Positions 25,554-34,058 of a stretch of DNA of 64,000 nt are shown here, piece after piece. The stretch comes from DATGLG01 sp035294245 (GTDB taxonomy: Bacteria > Pseudomonadota > Alphaproteobacteria > JACZXZ01). A program made the position numbers and the translations under genes. Every line of letters starts with the position of its first letter. Positions within the stretch are counted from its first letter, which is position 1. Where the stretch lies: contig DATGLG010000063.1 of NCBI GenBank assembly GCA_035294245.1, forward strand, positions 72,040-136,039, read 5' to 3'. The notes beneath the pieces were generated by a model. That model saw only the letters and a program-made list of their open reading frames with translations, was not told the DNA's origin and ran no database searches.

Positions 25554-26546
25554 TTGTTCAGTTTGAGCCAGCTCGAAGACGCCGCAGCCCTGATTCACGC
25601 TGTCCTGCCGCCGACCCCCCAGATTTGCTGGCCGCTTCTCTCGGCGCGCTGCGGCGCCGAGGTGTGGGTGAAGCACGAGAACCATACGCCGACGGGCGCC
25701 TTCAAGGTGCGCGGCGGGCTTGTCTATCTGGACGATCTCAGGCGCGCACGACCCGAAATCGCCGGCGTCGTCACGGCCACCCGAGGCAATCACGGCCAGA
25801 GCGTCAGCTTCGCCGCACGCCGCGCCGGAATTCATGCCGTGGTCGTCGTTCCCCACGGCAACAGCGTCGAGAAGAACCGCGCGATGCGCGCGCTCGGCAT
25901 TGAGCTCGTCGAGCACGGCCATGATTTTCAGGCTGCCTACGAGCATGCCCTCGAGCTCGCAGACGCACGCAAGCTGCACATGCTGCGCTCCTATCATCCC
26001 TTGCTTGTGCTGGGTGTCGCGAGCTATAGCCTCGAGCTGCTGCGTGCGGTTCCCAATCTCGACACCGTCTATGTCCCGATTGGCCTCGGCTCGGGCGTTT
26101 CGGGGATGATCATGGCGCGCGAGGCCCTCGGGCTCAAGGTGCGGATCGTGGGCGTGGTGGCAGCCGGCGCCCCCGCCTATGCCTTGTCGTTCGCCGCGGG
26201 ACATGCTGTCTCCACCAACGCCGCCGATACCATGGCCGATGGGATCGCTTGCCGTGTTCCCGTAGCGGAGGCCGTCGCCCTCATTAATCGCGGGGTCGAC
26301 CGCATCGTCGAGGTTACGGATGGCGAGATTATGACCGCGATGCGCTATTACTTCACCGATACGCATAACATCGCGGAGGGTGCCGGCGCGGCGCCGCTCG
26401 CCGCGCTGCTGAAGGAGCGCCGGAAGATGGCGGGAAGGCGCGTCGGCCTCGTGCTATCCGGCGGCAATATCGACCGGGATCTCTATGTCTCGGTGCTCGA
26501 CGGCGAAAAGACCGGCGAGGCGGAACTGGAAGATGGAGAACCGTGA
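25554..26546 (+). CDS. Threonine/serine dehydratase (PLP fold type II)
   Basis: A 330-aa PLP enzyme expected to deaminate threonine and/or serine to 2-oxobutyrate or pyruvate. The PLP lysine is in HENHTPTGAFKVRGG (about residue 50), the substrate loop is TRGNHGQSVSFAA (about 81), and the phosphate-binding glycine loop is PIGLGSGVSGM (about 178). It has no ACT domain, so it is the catabolic rather than the feedback-regulated IlvA form. Its stop overlaps the start of alaX (GTGATGA). A 3-hydroxyaspartate dehydratase or racemase activity is possible within the family. Confidence 0.87.
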   Translation: MFSLSQLEDAAALIHAVLPPTPQICWPLLSARCGAEVWVKHENHTPTGAFKVRGGLVYLDDLRRARPEIAGVVTATRGNHGQSVSFAARRAGIHAVVVVPHGNSVEKNRAMRALGIELVEHGHDFQAAYEHALELADARKLHMLRSYHPLLVLGVASYSLELLRAVPNLDTVYVPIGLGSGVSGMIMAREALGLKVRIVGVVAAGAPAYALSFAAGHAVSTNAADTMADGIACRVPVAEAVALINRGVDRIVEVTDGEIMTAMRYYFTDTHNIAEGAGAAPLAALLKERRKMAGRRVGLVLSGGNIDRDLYVSVLDGEKTGEAELEDGEP

Positions 26547-27271
26547 TGACAGAGGAGATCTTTCGCGCGGATCATTATGCGCAACGCTGCGAGAGCGAGG
26601 TCGTCGCCGTCGACGAGCGGGGGATACAGCTTAATCGCACGGTGTTCTATCCGCTTGGCGGCGGCCAACCGGGCGACGAGGGGATATTGACGCTCCCCGA
26701 CCGCCGCGTCGTCCGCATCACCGATACGCGCAAAGGCACTGCACCTGGCGAGATCCTGCATATTCCGGCGAGCGATCAGCCCGTGCTTCGGCCAGGCGAC
26801 AAGGTCACCGCAACGATCGACTGGGACCGCCGCTATCGCTTCATGCGCATGCACACCTGCCTGCATCTCTTGTGCGCGGTGGTGCCCGCCGGTGTCACGG
26901 GCGGACAGATCGGCGACGGCAAGGGACGCTTGGACTTCGATACGCCGGACGCGCTCGACAAAGAGCAGATCGCCGAGAGCCTCAACCGTCTCATCCAAGG
27001 CGATTACCCGGTCGGCGTGCGCTGGATCAGCGATGAGGAGCTTGCGGCCAAGCCGAAGCTCGTCCGCACCATGTCGGTCAAGCCTCCGATGGGCTTGGGG
27101 CGCGTGCGCCTGCTCGAGATCGAGGGAATCGACCTTCAGCCTTGCGGCGGCACCCATGTCGCCCGCACCGGTGAGATCGGCCCGATCCGGGTGGTCAAGA
27201 TCGAGAGCAAGGGCAAGCGCAATCGCCGCGTCAATCTCGCTTTCGCCGATGAGAACGCGGCGGGCGCCTGA
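26543..27271 (+). CDS. alaX: Free-standing alanyl-tRNA editing protein AlaX
   Basis: Trans-editing factor that hydrolyses Ser-tRNA(Ala) (some members Gly-tRNA(Ala)). At 242 aa it has the N-terminal AlaRS-type beta domain (TVFYPLGGGQPGDEG) and the editing domain. Zinc-binding motifs are HTCLH (about residue 111) and CGGTHVARTGE (about 208). This matches the medium AlaX-M class. Initiation may be at GTG 26543 or ATG 26546; both lie in the dehydratase stop, so the pair is translationally coupled. Confidence 0.9.
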   Translation: MMTEEIFRADHYAQRCESEVVAVDERGIQLNRTVFYPLGGGQPGDEGILTLPDRRVVRITDTRKGTAPGEILHIPASDQPVLRPGDKVTATIDWDRRYRFMRMHTCLHLLCAVVPAGVTGGQIGDGKGRLDFDTPDALDKEQIAESLNRLIQGDYPVGVRWISDEELAAKPKLVRTMSVKPPMGLGRVRLLEIEGIDLQPCGGTHVARTGEIGPIRVVKIESKGKRNRRVNLAFADENAAGA

Positions 27272-27432
27272 GCGACGCCATATGAAAGACCTCACAGCCC
27301 TTGCGGTAACTGCGGGCCGTCGGCTCTGGAAACTCTCTCCCTAAGTCTCGCCCAGAGCTTAAGCGGGATGCGCGGTCCCTGGCGATTGCGATATGCTGCC
27401 GTTGCCCCGGAGGCAGGATTGCGGAGGAGCTC

Positions 27433-28494
27433 GTGAGCAAGAAATACAAGATTGCCGTCATTCCCGGCGACGGCATCGGGAACGAGGTGGTTCCGGAAGG
27501 AATCAAGGTGCTGGAGACGGCTGGCCGCCGCTTCGGAGTCGATTTCACCTGGCAGCATTTTCCTTGGAGCTGCGCCCATTACAAGAAGACAGGGGAGATG
27601 ATGCCGCCCGACGGTCTCGATCAGCTGCGCGAATTCGATTCGATCTATCTCGGCGCTGTCGGCTTCCCCGGCGTGCCGGACCACGTCTCGCTCTGGCAGC
27701 TTCTCATCCCGATACGCCGCGGCTTTCACCAATACGTCAATCTGCGCCCAGTGCGGCTGCTGAAAGGGGTCAAGAGCCCGCTCAGGGGTCGCGAGCCGGG
27801 CGATATCGACTTCTACATCGTGCGCGAGAACAACGAGGGGGAATATTCAGATATCGGCGGTCGCCTCGGCGCGGGCACGCCCGACGAGATGTGCCTCCAA
27901 GAGACCGTGTTCACCCGCAAGGGGGTCGATCGCATCATGCGCTATGCCTTCGAGCTCGCCAAGTCGCGGCCCAAAAAGCACGTGACCTCGGCGACGAAGT
28001 CGAACGGGATCAAGCATGTGATGCCGTATTGGGACGAGCGCTTCCGCACGATTGCCGCCGACTATCCCGAGGTGAAGGCCGATCAATATCACGTCGACAT
28101 TCTTACGGCGCATTTCGTATTGCATCCCGATTGGTTCGACGTGGTCGTCGGGTCCAACCTCTTCGGCGATATCCTTTCCGATCTCGGCCCGGCGGTCACG
28201 GGGACGATTGCGATTGCGCCGGGCGGCAATATCAATCCGGAGCGCGAATATCCCTCCTGCTTCGAGCCCGTGCACGGCTCCGCACCCGACATCGCCGGTC
28301 GCGGCATCGCCAATCCCGTCGGCCAGATCTGGTCGGGTGCCATGATGCTCGACCATTTGGGCGAGCGGGAGGCGGCGCAAGCGATCGAGAGAGCCATCGA
28401 AAAGGTCTTCGCCGAAAGCGATATCCGCACGCGCGACATGGGCGGCCAGGCGACCACCGCCGAGATGGGCGCCGCCGTTCTCGCTGCCCTTTAG
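27433..28494 (+). CDS. ttuC: Tartrate dehydrogenase/decarboxylase, isopropylmalate-dehydrogenase family
   Basis: A 353-aa NAD- and metal-dependent beta-decarboxylating dehydrogenase; the family oxidises tartrate and D-malate (TtuC/DmlA). Seen: VIPGDGIGNEVVPEG at the N-terminus, RPVRLLKGVKSPL, IVRENNEGEYSDIGG, the metal-binding SNLFGDILSDLGPAVTG near 240, and FEPVHGSAPDIAGRGIANP near 276. The Tyr/Lys-containing middle (TSATKSNGIKHVMP) fits the tartrate/malate group better than LeuB. It starts at GTG 27433. Its 3' end overlaps the convergent LysR gene by 4 bp. Confidence 0.88.
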   Translation: MSKKYKIAVIPGDGIGNEVVPEGIKVLETAGRRFGVDFTWQHFPWSCAHYKKTGEMMPPDGLDQLREFDSIYLGAVGFPGVPDHVSLWQLLIPIRRGFHQYVNLRPVRLLKGVKSPLRGREPGDIDFYIVRENNEGEYSDIGGRLGAGTPDEMCLQETVFTRKGVDRIMRYAFELAKSRPKKHVTSATKSNGIKHVMPYWDERFRTIAADYPEVKADQYHVDILTAHFVLHPDWFDVVVGSNLFGDILSDLGPAVTGTIAIAPGGNINPEREYPSCFEPVHGSAPDIAGRGIANPVGQIWSGAMMLDHLGEREAAQAIERAIEKVFAESDIRTRDMGGQATTAEMGAAVLAAL

Positions 28495-29438
28495 CCGGGA
28501 CCATAATCGCGCCCCGTCGATTGCGTTGCGCGGGCCTCATCCGCTGCCGCTCCGGGTCCTACTTCGCGCAGCAGCCAATCACGAAACGCCGCGATCTTCG
28601 GCTGGTCGCAGCGATCTTCGGGTGTCACGAAGTAATAGCCGCTATCGGAGGCGAGGCGAAACCCGAAGGGGGCGATCAGGCGACCCTTCCGCAGATCATC
28701 CTCCACCAGGGCCGAGCCGCCGATCGCCACCCCCAGCCCTTCGGCTGCGGCGCGCAAGGCCATGTCGGAGGTCTCGAATTGTGGTCCGCACTCGGGGTCG
28801 ATGCCGGTGATGCCGGCGGCGTTTAGCCAAATCCGCCAGTCATCGGGCCGCGCCATTACCTGGAAGCGCGGGAAACGGGCCAGGTCGCGCGGCTCTTTCA
28901 ACGCTTGCGGTCCCTCCGTCAGTTTCGGACTGCAAGCGGGAAAGAGATCCTCGGCCCGGAGGAGATCTGCCGAGAGCCCCGGCCAGTGGCCGCGGCCATA
29001 GCGGATCGCACAATCGACATCCTCGCGCCGAAAGTCGACGACGCGCACCGTTGTCGAAAGGCGGATTTCGATCTCGGGGTGCGCCGCCTGGAACCGGGGC
29101 AGTCGCGGAATGAGCCAACGGACGGCAAAGCTCGAGAGCAGGCTTACCGTCAGCGGTCCGATGGCCTGGCGGGCGGAAAGCCGCGTCGTGGCCGCGTGGA
29201 TGCCATCGAAGGCATCACGCAGCGCGGGGAGATAGCCCTGCCCCTCTTCCGTCAACATAAGAGCACGAGTGGTCCGCCGGAACAGGCGCACCCCGAGATA
29301 GGCCTCGAGGCCGCGGATCTGATGGCTGATTGCGGAAGGTGTGATGCCGAGCTCCTCCGCCGCCTTCGTGAAGCTCAGCAGCCGGGCGGAGGCCTCGAAG
29401 GCCCGTAGCGCGTTGAGGGGTGGTAAGTGTCGAGCCAT
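28491..29438 (-). CDS. LysR-family regulator, GcvA-like
   Basis: A 315-aa regulator with the N-terminal winged HTH (LRAFEASARLLSFTKAAEELGITPSAISHQIRGLE) and a periplasmic-binding-protein-like effector domain from about residue 92. The HTH and the phrase PLNALRAFEA are typical of the GcvA subgroup, members of which regulate glycine cleavage, beta-lactamase or local catabolic genes. It is convergent with ttuC, so the target is not given by a shared promoter. The 352-bp AT-rich region upstream of it is shared with the next plus-strand gene. Confidence 0.9.
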   Translation of the reverse strand: MARHLPPLNALRAFEASARLLSFTKAAEELGITPSAISHQIRGLEAYLGVRLFRRTTRALMLTEEGQGYLPALRDAFDGIHAATTRLSARQAIGPLTVSLLSSFAVRWLIPRLPRFQAAHPEIEIRLSTTVRVVDFRREDVDCAIRYGRGHWPGLSADLLRAEDLFPACSPKLTEGPQALKEPRDLARFPRFQVMARPDDWRIWLNAAGITGIDPECGPQFETSDMALRAAAEGLGVAIGGSALVEDDLRKGRLIAPFGFRLASDSGYYFVTPEDRCDQPKIAAFRDWLLREVGPGAAADEARATQSTGRDYGPG

Positions 29439-29790
29439 CGCTTTTTCATGAATGAATTTTTCTCATCTTAGATATCATGACACTCTATATCGAACAAGCT
29501 ACCAGATGGATGAAATTCGATTTTCCAATGGATATGTCAAATAAAGACTTGTGAGATTCACAGCAATATCAATCTATTGTGTTCAGAGATGTGGTGACAT
29601 GCAATGCAGGCAGCTGCTGTCGTTAAGAAATGAGCCATGTGATTTTTTCAGGTATGCCATACGGCACCGATGCTTGTTGCGCTGCAACATGAAGCCTATG
29701 TTTCGGGGCGACGATGGAGTCGCCGGTAGCCGCAGGGCGCTCGCGTTTGCGACCACGACAATGCCGGCCGAGTAGGAAAGGAGACAAGCA
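29439..29790. other. AT-rich divergent intergenic region
   Basis: This 352-bp gap between the LysR gene (minus) and a DUF1127 gene (plus) is clearly more AT-rich than its surroundings, especially 29439-29600. It should hold both promoters. AAGGAGACA (29779-29787) immediately before ATG 29791 is a strong ribosome binding site. I see no convincing RNA structure. A Cys-rich 74-codon frame at 29551-29775 is not supported. Confidence 0.6.
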
Positions 29791-30120
29791 ATGACCTCGC
29801 ACATCATCCGCTCGCCGCGTGAAAAGATCGATGTCGGAACGATCGAGTCTCAGGCGCATCGGACCCGCGCGACGGCGGTCGTGCATGCGGTTGCTTCGTT
29901 GTGGCGCAACCTCATCGCTCGCCCCTTCGCCCGCTGGGCCGCCCAAGAGCGCGCAATCCGGGAGCTCTCGATGCTCGATGATCGCGAATTGGCGGATCTT
30001 GGCATCAGTCGCGGGCTGATTCCCTATGCCGCGACGGGCAAGCTGGAGATCACGAACCGCTACGAGCGCCCCCTCAACCGCAGCGCCAACGAGAACAGGC
30101 AGGATCGGCACGCCGCCTGA
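29791..30120 (+). CDS. DUF1127 domain protein
   Basis: A 109-aa soluble, basic protein. The DUF1127 core is WRNLIARPFARWAAQERAIR followed by ELSMLDDRELADLGISRGLIPYA (about residues 38-85). The N-terminal 35 residues and the C-terminal Asn/Arg-rich tail are probably disordered. It has a strong ribosome binding site and is followed by a GC-rich hairpin, so it appears to be a monocistronic, well-expressed gene. Function is not established for this subgroup. Confidence 0.85.
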   Translation: MTSHIIRSPREKIDVGTIESQAHRTRATAVVHAVASLWRNLIARPFARWAAQERAIRELSMLDDRELADLGISRGLIPYAATGKLEITNRYERPLNRSANENRQDRHAA

Positions 30121-30151
30121 ATGCGATATCTCGACCTAAGCAAAGCGCCCC

Positions 30152-30182
30152 GCGGGCGGCGACGGCTTCCGTCGCCGCCCGC
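30152..30182 (+). terminator. GC-rich hairpin after the DUF1127 gene
   Basis: A perfect 14-bp stem pairs 30152-30165 with 30169-30182 around a 3-nt loop (CTT). It starts 31 bp after the stop. No T-tract follows, only GCTGCGTTAG, so it is either a U-less terminator or a 3' stability element. Confidence 0.6.
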
Positions 30183-30226
30183 GCTGCGTTAGGGTCGTGC
30201 GCGGGCGCATAAGCCGGGGCGGGGAA

Positions 30227-30676
30227 ATGGCCGAGCGTTACTTCGAGGACTTCAAGCCGGGAGACCGGGTGGAGACGAGCGGCCTCACCTTGACCGAGAG
30301 CCATATGATTGCGTTCGCGCTCTCCTACGACCCTCAGCCGTTCCATATCGACCGCGAGGCGGCAAAGAGCTCGATCTATGGCGGCCTCATCGGCAGCGGC
30401 TTCCTGACCATGGCGGTGACCTTCCGCCTGTTGCTGCAATCCGGCATGCTCGGCAGTGCGAATCTGGGCGGCATCGGCTTCGACGAGGTCCGCTTCCTCA
30501 AGCCGGTGCGGCCGGGCGACACGCTCTGCGCCACCGTGGAGGTCGTCGATTCGCGACCTTCGCAATCGAAAGCCGACCGCGGTGTCCTACGCCTCCATTA
30601 CCGGACCTATAACCAGCACGGCGAGGAGGTTATGAACTTTCTCTGCCCGCATCTCATCCGGCGGCGGCCAGCGTGA
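30227..30676 (+). CDS. MaoC-family (R)-hydratase / dehydratase
   Basis: A 149-aa hot-dog-fold protein of the MaoC type. The hydratase signature SYDPQPFHIDREAA (catalytic Asp and His about residues 35-40) and GLIGSGFLTMAVTFRL are present. Relatives hydrate (R)-enoyl-CoA or act on mesaconyl-type CoA esters. ATG 30227 is chosen because it begins MAERYFEDFKPGD, as in homologues, behind GGGGCGGGGAA. It stands alone, 162 bp before a permease gene, so the substrate is not indicated by context. Confidence 0.88.
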   Translation: MAERYFEDFKPGDRVETSGLTLTESHMIAFALSYDPQPFHIDREAAKSSIYGGLIGSGFLTMAVTFRLLLQSGMLGSANLGGIGFDEVRFLKPVRPGDTLCATVEVVDSRPSQSKADRGVLRLHYRTYNQHGEEVMNFLCPHLIRRRPA

Positions 30677-30838
30677 GCGCGGGTTGCTCGACCACCTCGC
30701 GCGGTCAAGGACCGATTGACGCTTTGGCGCAATGTCGCCGGGTACAATTGCTCGCAGCCCCATGATAAGGTCGACGGGCGGACCGCGGGGATTTGAGGAC
30801 ACGAGCACCGGGGTTTCGCACAACGCGCTCGGATTCCG

Positions 30839-32698
30839 ATGACGGTGGCACTCGATCCCGGCTTCCAGATGTGGGTGGCGCTCGGCTTGGTTCTGGTAGC
30901 GCTCGTCCTCTATGCCTGGGAGCGGACGCCGATCGAGATCACCTCCCTGATCATCCTCTGCGCGCTTCTCGTATTCTTTCAACTCTTCCCCGTGCGCGAC
31001 GCCGCCGGCCACAACCATCTCGATGCAGTGCGATTGCTCGAGGGTTTCGGCAATCCGGCTCTCCTGACCGTGCTCGGCCTTATCGTCGTGGGCGAGGGCA
31101 TCGTCCAGACCGGCTTGCTCGATCGCACGGCGCAGCTCGTCCTGCGCGCCGGCGGCGGACGGCCGATGCTCACGATCGCCGCCGCGATGCTTGTTGCCCT
31201 GCTGTTGTCGAGCCTGCTCAACAACGTCCCCGTCGTGGTGATCTTCATTCCCATCATGCAGGCGCTCGCACGGCGCCTGGGTAAGACGCCCAGTCATGTG
31301 ATGATTCCGCTCGGCTATGCCGTGGTTATCGGCGGTAAGCTGACGCTGATCGGCTCCAGCACGAATCTCCTGGTCTCGGGAACGCTGGTCCAGATCGGGC
31401 AGCGCCCGCTCGGCTTCTTCGAATTCACGGTGCCCGGCCTCGTCCTCGCTGGCATCGGGTTCCTCTATTCGATCCTCGTCGTTCCGCGGCTGCTGCCGGA
31501 TCGCAAGGAGCTCGTCGGCGCCTTTATCGGCGGGAGCGGTGGCGGCAAGCAATTCATCGCGCAAATCACCATAACGCCGGATTCGAAGCTGGTGGGTCAG
31601 CGGGCGACGGCGGGCTTTTTCGCGGACCTGCCCGACATGACGGTGCGCATGGTTCTGCGCGGCGAGCACGGCTTCGTCCCGCCCTTTCTCGACGATCTCG
31701 TCATCAGGCCGGGCGACCTCCTCGTCGTCGCAGCGACGCGCAATGCGCTCGTGGAGGCGACGAAGCTCGCACCGGGTCTCCTCGAAACCGAACTCCAGGC
31801 GGGGGGAGACGTTGAAGCGCGCGAAGGACGCCGCTCGGGAGAGCAGATGCTCGTCGAGGTCATGGTCACCCCCGGATCGAGCATGATCGGATGGAACGTC
31901 GAGGAGATCGGCTTTCGCAGCCAATATCACTGCATCGTTCTCGGGATCCAGCGCCGCTCCCGCATGATCCTCTCGCGGATGACGGAGATCCGCCTCGAGG
32001 CCGGCGACGTGCTGCTGATTCAAGGTCGCCGGGAAGATGTCGAGGCCCTGCGGGCGCATCGCGACGTGCTGCTGATGGAATGGTCGGCGATGCAATTGCC
32101 GGCTGTCCGCCTGCGCTGGCGCGCTGGGCTTATTTTCTTCGCCGTCGTCGCCTCGATCTCGACGGACGCCGTTCCGACGGTCACGGCCGCCTTGATCGGC
32201 GCCCTTGCCATGATCTTGGCCAGAGCCTTGAGCCTCTCCCAAGCCGTGCGCGCCATCGACAGCGCCGTCATCATGACCATCGCCGCAGCGCTCGGGCTTG
32301 GCGTCGCCTTGGAAGAGACGGGGGGCGCGCGCTACGTCTCGGCGCTGCTGTCAAACGCGCTTCGCGATCTCGATCCGGCCCTCACCTTGTCGATCTTCTT
32401 CCTCATCGTCGCCGTGATCTCGAACCTCATCAACAATAAGGCTTGCGCGGTGATCTTCACGCCGATCGCCGTCAGCCTGGCGCATCAGCTCGGGCAGGAT
32501 CCCATCGTCTTCGCCATTGCCGTGGTCTTCGCCACCAACTCGGCTTTGGCCTCGCCAGTCGCCCATCCGGCGACCCTGCTGGTCATGGGCCCCGGTCATT
32601 ACCGCTTTCGCGATTTCATCATCGCCGGCACGCCCATGGTTATCTTGAATTGGGTGGTCTTCTCCCTTTTCGTTCCCCAATATTATGGATTGACGTGA
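30839..32698 (+). CDS. SLC13-type permease with two TrkA-C (RCK-C) domains
   Basis: A 619-aa inner-membrane protein of the divalent anion:sodium symporter superfamily. An N-terminal set of membrane helices (residues 10-220, with LSSLLNNVPVVVIFIPIMQ and LIGSSTNLLVSG) is followed by two cytosolic TrkA-C domains (about 238-305 and 337-410). A second membrane set follows (from 425, containing the matching SNLINNKACAVIFTPIAVS). The paired NN-P motifs correspond to the ion/substrate hairpins. Relatives carry sulfate, dicarboxylates or are annotated as potassium-linked; the substrate is undetermined. Confidence 0.9.
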   Translation: MTVALDPGFQMWVALGLVLVALVLYAWERTPIEITSLIILCALLVFFQLFPVRDAAGHNHLDAVRLLEGFGNPALLTVLGLIVVGEGIVQTGLLDRTAQLVLRAGGGRPMLTIAAAMLVALLLSSLLNNVPVVVIFIPIMQALARRLGKTPSHVMIPLGYAVVIGGKLTLIGSSTNLLVSGTLVQIGQRPLGFFEFTVPGLVLAGIGFLYSILVVPRLLPDRKELVGAFIGGSGGGKQFIAQITITPDSKLVGQRATAGFFADLPDMTVRMVLRGEHGFVPPFLDDLVIRPGDLLVVAATRNALVEATKLAPGLLETELQAGGDVEAREGRRSGEQMLVEVMVTPGSSMIGWNVEEIGFRSQYHCIVLGIQRRSRMILSRMTEIRLEAGDVLLIQGRREDVEALRAHRDVLLMEWSAMQLPAVRLRWRAGLIFFAVVASISTDAVPTVTAALIGALAMILARALSLSQAVRAIDSAVIMTIAAALGLGVALEETGGARYVSALLSNALRDLDPALTLSIFFLIVAVISNLINNKACAVIFTPIAVSLAHQLGQDPIVFAIAVVFATNSALASPVAHPATLLVMGPGHYRFRDFIIAGTPMVILNWVVFSLFVPQYYGLT

Positions 32699-32759
32699 AG
32701 CGTCCGGACCAATGCAAGACGAGCGAATAACGTCCTTAGATTAGGACCTTAGGCTCAAT

Positions 32760-32853
32760 TTTGCGCACGCGCGCATCGTTGACGCAGTGCAGCATAATTC
32801 ATAAGCTCTCGCCTCGCCAAAGGGACGGCTCCAACTTGAACGGGATCGCGCGC
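32760..32853 (+). ncRNA. Candidate serC leader RNA motif
   Basis: A structured 'serC' element has been described upstream of serC in Alphaproteobacteria (Corbino et al. 2005). The leader here ends with GCCAAAGGGACGGCTCCAAC and TTGAACGGGATCG just before the ATG at 32854, which resembles my recollection of that motif. I could not establish its two hairpins convincingly by eye. Position is the main support; a covariance search against the serC family would decide. Confidence 0.3.
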
Positions 32854-34017
32854 ATGAAGCCCACCACGCGGCCACGAACCCCCTGCTTCTCCTCCGGGCC
32901 ATGCGCCAAGCGCCCCGGCTGGACGCCGAATGCGCTAGCGAATGCCTGCCTCGGCCGCTCGCACCGCTCGAAGGACGGCAAGCGGCGCCTTCTCGATGTG
33001 ATCGAGCGCAGCCGCGCGATGCTCGGCGTCCCCAAGGATTACCGGCTCGGCATTGTTCCTGCGTCGGACACGGGTGCCGTGGAGATGGCGCTATGGTCGC
33101 TTCTGGGGCCGCGCGGCGTCGATGTCCTTGCCTGGGAAAGCTTCGGCAAGGGTTGGGCCGCGGATGTCGTCAAGGAGCTCAAGCTCAAGGACGCCAATGT
33201 CTACGAGGCGCCCTATGGCGCGCTGCCCGCCCTTGACCAAGTAGATTTCGATCATGACGTGGTCTTCGCCTGGAACGGCACGACATCGGGCGTGCGCGTC
33301 CCGAACGGCGACTGGATCGCTGCGGATCGTGCGGGTCTCACCATCTGCGACGCCACCTCGGCCGCCTTCGCCATGGAGCTTCCCTGGGAGAAGCTCGACG
33401 TCGTCACCTATTCCTGGCAGAAGGTGCTCGGCGGCGAAGGCCAGCACGGAATTCTCATCCTTTCGCCCCGCGCGGTGGAGCGGTTGGAGAGCTACACGCC
33501 ACCTTGGCCGCTGCCCAAGATCTTTCGCCTCGTTAAAGGCGGCAAGCTGATCGAGGGGATCTTCAAGGGCGAGACGATCAACACGCCCTCGATGCTCTGC
33601 GTCGAGGATGCGCTCGACGGTCTCGCCTGGGCCGAATCCGTGGGCGGGCTCCGGGCGCTTGTCGCGCGCTCGGAAGCCAATCTGGCCGCGGTCACCCGCT
33701 GGGTGGAGCAGACGTCGTGGGTCGATTTCCTTGCCAAAGATCCAAAGCTTCGCTCCTGTACATCGGTGTGCCTGGTCTTCGCCGACCCGCAGATCACACG
33801 GTTGCCGCCGGAGAGTCAGGCGACGCTGGCAAAGCGCTTGTCGGATCTACTCGAGGGGGAGAAGGTCGCCTATGACATCAATGCCTACCGGGATTCGCCG
33901 CCGGGCCTGCGTATCTGGGCCGGCGCCACGATCGACGAGAGCGATCTGAAGGCGCTCTTTCCTTGGCTCGACTGGGCTTTCGAGAGTGTGCGGGGGGAAT
34001 TCGTCGCCGCTGCCTGA
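32854..34017 (+). CDS. serC: Phosphoserine aminotransferase (Methanosarcina/alphaproteobacterial type)
   Basis: PLP enzyme converting 3-phosphohydroxypyruvate to phosphoserine. The 387-aa product starts at ATG 32854 (MKPTTRPRTPCFSSGPCAKRPGW), the family's usual N-terminus; the open frame upstream is leader. The PLP lysine is in TYSWQKVLGGEGQHG near residue 195. Length and motifs fit the serC_2 subgroup rather than E. coli SerC. serA follows after 41 bp, so serine synthesis steps one and two are encoded together; serB is not in the window. Confidence 0.94.
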   Translation: MKPTTRPRTPCFSSGPCAKRPGWTPNALANACLGRSHRSKDGKRRLLDVIERSRAMLGVPKDYRLGIVPASDTGAVEMALWSLLGPRGVDVLAWESFGKGWAADVVKELKLKDANVYEAPYGALPALDQVDFDHDVVFAWNGTTSGVRVPNGDWIAADRAGLTICDATSAAFAMELPWEKLDVVTYSWQKVLGGEGQHGILILSPRAVERLESYTPPWPLPKIFRLVKGGKLIEGIFKGETINTPSMLCVEDALDGLAWAESVGGLRALVARSEANLAAVTRWVEQTSWVDFLAKDPKLRSCTSVCLVFADPQITRLPPESQATLAKRLSDLLEGEKVAYDINAYRDSPPGLRIWAGATIDESDLKALFPWLDWAFESVRGEFVAAA

Positions 34018-34058
34018 TTGCCGCCCGTCGCCATCATGTTTACGGAATAGATGCCGTC

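Noticed and set aside
29551..29775. 74-codon Cys-rich reading frame before the second DUF1127 gene
   Set aside because: No ribosome binding site, no family resemblance and unlike coding sequence here; the region looks like an AT-rich promoter region.
30587..32242. 551-codon antisense frame opposite the MaoC and SLC13 genes
   Set aside because: Composition is that of a shadow (Asp/His/Arg-rich) and the sense strand encodes clear conserved proteins.
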